This document shows, piece after piece, positions 58,156-64,000 of a stretch of DNA of 64,000 bases. The position numbers were made by a program, and so were the translations under genes. Where the stretch lies: contig NC_045131.1 in NCBI RefSeq assembly GCF_007655135.1, positions 21,250,001 through 21,314,000 on the forward strand, in the 5' to 3' direction. Under the pieces are notes generated by a model. It was not told the origin of the DNA, searched no databases, and saw nothing but the letters and a program-made list of their open reading frames with translations. The stretch's first letter is position 1. Every line of letters starts with the position of its first letter. The stretch comes from Punica granatum (taxonomy: Eukaryota; Streptophyta; Magnoliopsida; Myrtales; Lythraceae).

Positions 58156-60094
58156 GGCACTGTTCACCCGAGAGCTCCAACTTCACCCGAAATGATCCAA
58201 AATGATAAGCAAACGACTCCAAACTAAAAAACTGGGTTCAGAAATGGAATCCTTGGGTCCGAAACATGTCGTCTATGAAGTTTGAAGAATTTTGGATATA
58301 AGTCGGAATAGTGCCCGCTATGGATCCCGACCTAAACTCCAAAGCTATTTGGCTTGATTCTTGATTTTCATGAAGTTCTTTGCTTGCTGCTGGTTCCTAA
58401 GGAGTTGAGAGCATTTTCTAGAGGGAGAAACTAGCAAGATGAGGTGTGCTTCATGAATGATTAGCTTAATCACAAATAGGCAATATATATGTGAAGCTAA
58501 TGAGCAATTAAGCAAAACAAAGCACCATTAAGGGCCTCATTAATGAAGGTCGGTTGCCCTAATGGAGATGAGGATGAATGTCATCCAAGTATCTTGATGA
58601 GGAAGAGCCAAGAAGCATTAATGGAGGTGGAGTTAATGGCTTGAGTGTTGACTTGGAAGACCAAAGATATTTTGGGCTAGGTGAGGGCAAGAGAGGAAAG
58701 GGGAAAAGGCCGAAAAGTTTGGGGCAAAGGGCGGTTGCCCTTGGGCAGCCCGTGGGTCCCACGGCTTGTGAGGAGAAACCGGGAAAAGACTCGGGTCTCG
58801 ATTGGTCGCGTATTCGAAGTTCGTGGTTCGAATTGAACGTCGAATTGTCTGTATACGCGTGAAAACGGAGTTAATGAGCCCAAGATTGACATTTTCTATT
58901 GAGAAATGTCCCGGATGTGTGTGGGGCTCGGGAGCCGATTTTGCCCATTGCAAGTGATCGGGGCGAAGTTGTCCGCTTCTGACAGCATATCCCGTGTCTG
59001 CATCTCATGTTGGTCATTTTGGCATAAGTTGTCAAACCACGTGAACAATCATCCCTTAAGCCGGTAATGCTAACGTGGGGCCGGAGACGTCCTAGGAGGC
59101 CGAGACTGGTTTTCTCAAGATGACTTCTGAGTTGCTTGGGCACTCCGGAGATTACTGTAATCTCTGTTTGTCAAGATTAGACCTCCAAGGACTTGAAGAG
59201 TGTATCTGAGACCTCTAAAGCACTGTTTGAGAGATCTAGATGAGTTGTGTGAATTATTCCGACGACTCCACATTGAGCCTTAAGAAGGCTAGCATTGTGT
59301 AACGTAAGCATTCGGCGTCAAATTTCCCCAAAGAGGACCTCCGGATATGGATTTCCACTGAAAATGGTCATTTCCGCTCTTCGGAGGTTACTCGGGAAAC
59401 CGCGAAGGGTTTTGCTGTCTGTTTTGCCCAATTGTGAATGTCTGCTAGAGTTTTCTGGGCAATGCAGTATGAACTTCGTTTGCCGTAATTCCATCAGACC
59501 CTTCTCCGGCTATGCTCTTCTGAAGAGGGGTATGCTTGTTTTGCCGTTCGGAAGTCATTTGAAGTGTCTGTGTGACTTCCAAAAGACAATCTGAAGCGTT
59601 GTTCCTACTCTGTGTGCTGATGGGGCATGGCCGCGTCTGATATTTGGAATTAACTTTTCTCTAGGAAACCGGCATTTTTGGACTTCCACTGAAAAGTTGT
59701 CTGTATACAGAAAGTTGTTCTGTATAGAACAGATGATTTGCAAAATGCCTTTGGGGACACTCTTCATCTATTTGGCACTGGTGTGGATTTTTGGAGTCCA
59801 ATATTCACTATCTTCCGATGACCGAGCGAACTATCGGAAAATAGTGCCGTCCGTGTAATACACTGAAAACGCCGGTTTTGGACATTGTTGAGTTCTTTGG
59901 TCGCTCTGTTCCCCTTTGGTGACCCCTAGAGTCCTTCTGTCATGTCCATGGGCCATTTGCTCAATTTTGCCAACTTGAGGATGAATAGTGATTTCTTGCT
60001 CTGCCGAGCCGTTTTCTGTATTCTGCTCAAGTCGTGGCTTGGGTCATTGCTAATATCATTGTTTGGAATGGTGAGCCAAAATGGGGTGCTGACA

Positions 60095-60110
60095 GCTTGC
60101 CCCTCTTTGA
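60095..60110 (-). other. Polypurine tract of the Tat element
   Basis: On the minus strand TCAAAGAGGGGCAAGC directly precedes the LTR start TGTCAGC, as expected for the plus-strand primer. Confidence 0.75.
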
Positions 60111-60304
60111 CTGCTTGCTCGAGTAGAGGATGCAATCAAAGATTTCAAAAGCACCCCAGTTTGATAGCAATGATCAAAATGGAATTTCCTATATGGCCCT
60201 CTCCTTTTTGTTTTGGATATGTAGGATGTTGTACCTAATAAGAGGGAATATGGTGAGATGTGCACAATAACATGTAGAGTTCGGAACAAAGCTGAAACAG
60301 GCAA

Positions 60305-60555
60305 TTAAAGTCGGGACTGACCCGACGGGGATTGACCCCAATGCAAGAAAAGTAATCGGGACTGACCCGAAGGGGTTTGCAATATGCACGAAAAGTAATC
60401 GGGACTGACCCGAAGGGGACTGACCCCAATGCAGGAAAAGTAGTCGGGACTGACCCGAAGGGGACTGACCCCAATGCAGGAAAAGTAGTCGGGACTGACC
60501 CGAAGGGGACTGACCCCAATGCAGGAAAAGTAGTCGGGACTGACCCGAAGGGTTT
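60305..60555. repeat. 45-bp tandem repeat, six copies
   Basis: TCGGGACTGACCCGA begins copies at 60311, 60356, 60399, 60444, 60489 and 60534. The unit is 45 bp, with one 43-bp variant in which part is replaced by TTTGCAATATGCACG, a phrase of the next array. Located in the 3' non-coding region of the Tat element. Confidence 0.92.
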
Positions 60556-60720
60556 GCAATATGCACGGGGCGCATACCGAATGAACTGCATGGTTCAAAG
60601 GCGCCTACCCGGTGGACTTGCGAGATGCACGAGCGCTTGCTCGGCGAGTTTGCAATATGCACGGGGCGCATACCGAATGAACTGCATGGTTCAAAGGCGC
60701 CTACCCGGTGGACTTGCGAT
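60552..60720. repeat. 96-bp direct duplication
   Basis: GTTTGCAATATGCACGGGGC starts at 60552 and 60648. The second copy is cut by the 56-bp array. It shares the TTTGCAATATGCACG phrase with the 45-bp array. Confidence 0.88.
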
Positions 60721-61340
60721 GTGCACTGCAATCCTGAGAGGGTGCACGCTAATGAAAATGCATTGCGGAAATAAATGTGCACTGCGGTCCTGAGAGGGTG
60801 CACGCTAATGAAAATGCATTGCGGAAATAAATGTGCACTGCAGTCCTGAGAGGGTGCACGCTAATGAAAGTGCATTGCGGAAATAAATGTGCACTGCAGT
60901 CCTGAGAGGGTGCACGCTAATGAAAATGCATTGCGGAAATAAATGTGCACTGCAGTCCTGAGAGGGTGCACGCTAATGAAAATGCATTGCGGAAATAAAT
61001 GTGCACTGCGGTCCTGAGAGGGTGCACGCTAATGAAAATGCATTGCGGAAATAAATGTGCACTGCAGTCCTGAGAGGGTGCACGCTAATGAAAATGCATT
61101 GCGGAAATAAATGTGCACTGCGGTCCTGAGAGGGTGCACGCTAATGAAAGTGCATTGCGGAAATAAATGTGCACTGCAGTCCTGAGAGGGTGCACGCTAA
61201 TGAAAGTGCATTGCGGAAATAAATGTGCACTGCGGTCCTGAGAGGGTGCACGCTAATGAAAGTGCATTGCGGAAATAAATGTGCACTGCAGTCCTGAGAG
61301 GGTGCACGCTAATGAAAGTGCATTGCAGAAATAAATGTGT
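60721..61340. repeat. 56-bp tandem repeat, eleven copies
   Basis: GTGCACTGC starts copies every 56 bp from 60721 to 61281 (11 copies plus a partial). Copies differ at few sites, mainly GCAGTCC versus GCGGTCC and AAAATGC versus AAAGTGC. Each unit holds two GTGCAC hexamers about 27 bp apart that could pair in single-stranded form. Tandem arrays in the 3' untranslated region are known for Ogre-type elements. Confidence 0.95.
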
Positions 61341-62444
61341 GAGAAGTAAATGCAAACACTGGGGAGTGGTGTGAGGTGTGGAAGGAATCATTGTGTTCCT
61401 TCCCTCGTTGATTTCGTCCATGTCGCAATCAATGCTGTGGTGGGACGTTTCATTGCTCGCCAACTGATTGCGATGTAACTGAGTGCCTGGAGTGTTGTCC
61501 TGAAGGTCTCTCTTCGGATTTAGACTGTAGCCTTTGGCATAAGACAGACATGCATTCGTCAAAAAGAAACTCTTTTCGGGGTTCAAATCCTGCTTCCTGC
61601 AACTAGAATCAAAAGGGCTAATAGTGGTTGTCAATCCTACTCTATAGCCATAATGAAGATGTATCAAGAAGTCTGAATAATAATGCTTTGGGGATTTGAA
61701 CATGATGACCATTTAAAGGGGTGGTCGTCTCCCACTAGATTGTGACTCGACAAAAGGCTTATATTTACAGAATGGGCTTGACCCGTAGAATTTGCATTAA
61801 GGAAAATGGAGGGATTTTGGGATCCTCCATATCAAGGATACGACGATTCGACTGCATGTCGAAACGTGTCTTGTGCTGTGAGAGTCAAAGAGAGTTTGCT
61901 TGCATCGGAGACTGCCAAACTACTACTTGTTGTCGCTTCACACTGAGTGTAGTTGTTACTTCATAGTCGAGCTGCCGAAGGCCCCTAACTTTTGCCTAGG
62001 TCGCAAGATGCGTGACGACCTAGCGGGGTATTCTTTTAGACTCTTTTCTCATTTAGAGCTCACCTTTTGCTATGACCGTCCCAATTGGATTTGGTCATAC
62101 CTCTCGGTTCCTCTAACTTTTGCCTAGAGCGCCTTTTCGGGTTTTCACTCTAGCGAGGATTTCGCTTTGTACTCTCCTTTTGCCACGATTCCCCTTTTTC
62201 GGGATTTTAAACCGTGCCCCTCATTCCCTAATTTTTGCCTAGGCCGCCTCAAAGAGGTTTTCAACCTAGCGGGAGATTTACTATTTTTCTCTCAGGACAA
62301 GTTCAGAGAAAGGGAAAAAGGCAGAAGCGGGGAGTGTATTAATAAGCGGAAATGAAAATGCTGGGAGATTGTACATGCGAAGAAAGTAAAGAAATGTAAA
62401 TGTGCATTTGAGGAAAACATCCACGTGGAATGAGAGAAACACTA
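61341..62444 (-). other. Rest of the Tat 3' non-coding region
   Basis: No protein family recognised. From about 61970 to 62280 phrases of the type CTAACTTTTGCCTAGGTCGC followed by CCTAGCGGGG recur three times with variation (61985, 62105, 62230), another loose repeat series. Confidence 0.6.
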
Positions 62445-64000
62445 TCATGGATAGTATTTCTTGAGTGTATCAGCATTGACCGGAAGAGCATTCTCGTTCC
62501 CATCCATATCATTGAGAATGATTGCCCCACCGTCAAAGACTTCTTTAACAATGAAGGGACCGTCGTATTTGTAAGCGAATTTGCCCCTGGAATCAGGGGC
62601 AATATGCAGAACCTTTCGCAGGACGAGGTCGCCGGGGCTGAACTCGCGGGGACGAACTTTCTTGTTAAAAGCTCGGGCCATTCTTTGCTGATAGCACTGA
62701 CCGTGGCAAAGTGCTGTTAGCCGCTTCTCATCAATGAGATTGAGCTGTTCGTAGCGTTGCTTTGCCCACTCTGCTTCCTTGAGCTTGGACTCGGCAAGGA
62801 TCCTCATAGAGGGAATCTCTACTTCGATTGGAAGAACTGCTTCCATGCCGTAGACCAAAGAGTATGGGGTTGATCCAGTGGACGAGCGGATAGAAGTCCG
62901 ATACGCCAAGAGTGCGAATGGGAGCATCTCGTGCCAGTCTCTGTAATTAACTGTCATCTTTTCGATGATCTTCTTTATGTTCTTGTTTGCTGCCTCTACT
63001 GCACCGTTCATTTGTGGACGATACGGAGAGGAGTTGCGGTGTAGAATCTTGAACTGTGCACAGAGCTCATCGATGAGCTTATTGTTCAAATTCTTGGCGT
63101 TGTCTGTGACAAGTGTCGCAGGGACCCCGTAACGTGCAATGATGTCACGTCTGAGGAAGCGTGCCACGGTCTTTGCAGTGACTGATGCAAGAGTGATAGC
63201 TTCGATCCATTTGGTGAAGTAGTCGATAGCTACCAATATGTACAAGTGCCCATTGGATGCTTTGGGGTTAATAGGACCAATCACGTCCATGCCCCACATT
63301 GAAAAGGGCCACGGAGCAGCCATTGGATGCAGCTCATTGGGTGGTGCTCTGATCTGATTTGCGTAAACTTGACACAAGTGACAGTGCCTGACATGTTTGA
63401 CGCAGTCAGTCTCCATGGTGGACCAGAAGTACCCAAGTCGCATGAGCTTCTTTGCTAGCATGAGCCCGTTCATATGAGGTCCGCAATTTCCCTCGTGCAC
63501 TTCTTCCATGAGGCGTTGTGCCTCATTCTCATCAACACACCGAAGCAGTGTGGCATCGAAAGAACGGCGGTAAAGGATTTCACCGCTCAGGAAGAAATTT
63601 GCTGCAATGCGCCGAAGAGTCCTCCGGTCATGTCGATCGGTGAATGCTGGGAACTGACCCGTTTGTAGCAAGTGTTTAATGTCTGCGTACCACGGCTTGC
63701 CGTCGATAGCGTCGATTACATCGCAATGGGCAGGACCCTGAGCAATCTCAAATTCGAGGGGCTCGATGAGATTCTCTTTTGTAATGCTAACCATGGAAGC
63801 GAGTGTTGCGAGTGCATCAGCGAACTGGTTCTTCATGCGTGGTGTGTATGTAAATGAGATGTCCTTGAAGTTTTCTGTCAAGTCTTCAAGGTACTCATGA
63901 TATGGCACCAGTTTTGGATCTTTCGTCTTCCATTGTTTGAGTGTCTGAAAGATTGTGAGCATGGAATCTCCAAACACTTCAAGCTCCTTGACTTTGAGGT
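62445..64000 (-). CDS. Tat-lineage RNase H and integrase, partial
   Basis: The frame is open from the window edge to a stop at 62445, at least 517 codons. It begins in an RNase H domain of the additional type found in Tat elements (LEVFGDSML, then FTYTPRMKNQFADALATLAS). The integrase follows: an HHCC module with His in GPHMNG and Cys in HCHLCQ; a catalytic core with Asp in WGMDVIGPI, Asp in LVTDNAKN and Glu in MNGAVEAANK; and a C-terminal domain with FSPGDLVLRKV and YKYDGPFIVKEV. All three catalytic residues are in place. It would insert the element's DNA copy into the genome. Gag, protease and RT must lie beyond 64000. Internal ATG codons exist (for example at 63977), but the real protein is part of a polyprotein. 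Confidence 0.92.
   Translation of the reverse strand, partial: LKVKELEVFGDSMLTIFQTLKQWKTKDPKLVPYHEYLEDLTENFKDISFTYTPRMKNQFADALATLASMVSITKENLIEPLEFEIAQGPAHCDVIDAIDGKPWYADIKHLLQTGQFPAFTDRHDRRTLRRIAANFFLSGEILYRRSFDATLLRCVDENEAQRLMEEVHEGNCGPHMNGLMLAKKLMRLGYFWSTMETDCVKHVRHCHLCQVYANQIRAPPNELHPMAAPWPFSMWGMDVIGPINPKASNGHLYILVAIDYFTKWIEAITLASVTAKTVARFLRRDIIARYGVPATLVTDNAKNLNNKLIDELCAQFKILHRNSSPYRPQMNGAVEAANKNIKKIIEKMTVNYRDWHEMLPFALLAYRTSIRSSTGSTPYSLVYGMEAVLPIEVEIPSMRILAESKLKEAEWAKQRYEQLNLIDEKRLTALCHGQCYQQRMARAFNKKVRPREFSPGDLVLRKVLHIAPDSRGKFAYKYDGPFIVKEVFDGGAIILNDMDGNENALPVNADTLKKYYP

Larger units (their letters stand above)
54838..60094 (-). repeat. 3' LTR of the Tat element, about 5.26 kb
   Basis: On the minus strand it starts TGTCAGCACCCCATTTTGG (60094) and ends GGGTCCGTACA (54838). 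It is homologous along most of its length to the plus-strand LTR at 27904-37025 and, in its first 820 bp, to 46655-47478. It carries a GC-rich minisatellite that the 27.9-kb copy lacks. The left boundary is inferred from the CA end and the abrupt switch to the older LTR. Confidence 0.75.
54838..64000 (-). mobile_element. Tat/Ogre-type Ty3/gypsy element, right end outside window
   Basis: In minus-strand order from the window edge it has an open RNase H-integrase frame, a long 3' non-coding region with tandem arrays, a polypurine tract and a 5.26-kb 3' LTR. Very long LTRs, tandem repeats in the 3' region and an extra RNase H before integrase are traits of the Tat lineage that includes Ogre. The LTR ends at 54838 within an older gypsy LTR; GCCAC (54833-54837) should recur at the other end of the element. 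The intact 1.5-kb reading frame suggests a comparatively recent insertion. Confidence 0.85.

Noticed and set aside
57407..58222. Long Pro/Arg/Ala-rich minus-strand open frames
   Set aside because: Three overlapping frames are open at once because the 22/23-bp minisatellite unit lacks stops. They lie in an LTR and have no family.
60189..60803. Open frames of up to 204 codons through the 45-bp array
   Set aside because: The 45-bp unit is a multiple of three without stops, so open frames are expected. They encode only the repeat.
60721..61340. Regular 56-bp repeats resembling a CRISPR array
   Set aside because: The repeats are directly contiguous with no unique spacers, the setting is a plant retrotransposon 3' region, and no cas genes exist.

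Overview
The window is nuclear DNA from a flowering plant, most likely a eudicot. The evidence is AT-rich intergenic sequence, spliceosomal GT-AG introns, a plant-type R2R3-MYB gene, and transposon families typical of angiosperms: Ty3/gypsy chromoviruses, Tat/Ogre-type giants, copia, L1-type LINEs, tRNA-derived SINEs, Tourist and hAT MITEs, and Helitrons. I cannot name the species from sequence alone.

Layout. 1-19 kb is old, decayed intergenic DNA. It holds a copia reverse-transcriptase remnant, a 997-bp hAT element with a perfect 8-bp target duplication, foldback elements, two L1-type RNase H remnants, Helitron ends, and Tourist/hAT MITEs, one of which splits a SINE. 19.07-24.73 kb is a full-length but decayed Ty3/gypsy chromovirus with two LTRs, interrupted in its integrase by a solo LTR of another family. 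25.0-26.4 kb is a small deletion derivative of a copia element, followed by Helitron-like modules. 27.9-37.0 kb is one very long Tat/Ogre-type LTR in plus orientation, with a complete minus-strand gypsy element (31015-36092) nested inside it. 37-43.5 kb is AT-rich intergenic DNA with a foldback element and a third RNase H remnant.

43.5-45.9 kb holds the only gene that looks intact and host-encoded: a three-exon R2R3-MYB transcription factor of 243 residues, with a TATA box and a tandemly duplicated promoter segment. 46.6-49.6 kb holds a Tat LTR fragment and a gypsy remnant reduced to gag, an integrase tail and a 3' LTR. 49.6-54.8 kb has small elements, including a tRNA-derived SINE with a 15-bp duplication, and a decayed minus-strand gypsy gag and LTR. 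From 54.84 kb to the right edge runs a minus-strand Tat/Ogre-type element: a 5.26-kb 3' LTR carrying a GC-rich minisatellite, a polypurine tract, a 3' untranslated region with three tandem arrays, and an open RNase H-integrase reading frame that leaves the window.

The genes do not form a pathway. The window is a stratified nest of transposons around a single regulatory gene. I found no convincing new biochemical system. The most unusual structures are the pair of giant LTRs in opposite orientation around the MYB gene, the minisatellite inside one of them, the tandem arrays in the Tat 3' region, and the order of nested insertions that can be read from target-site duplications.
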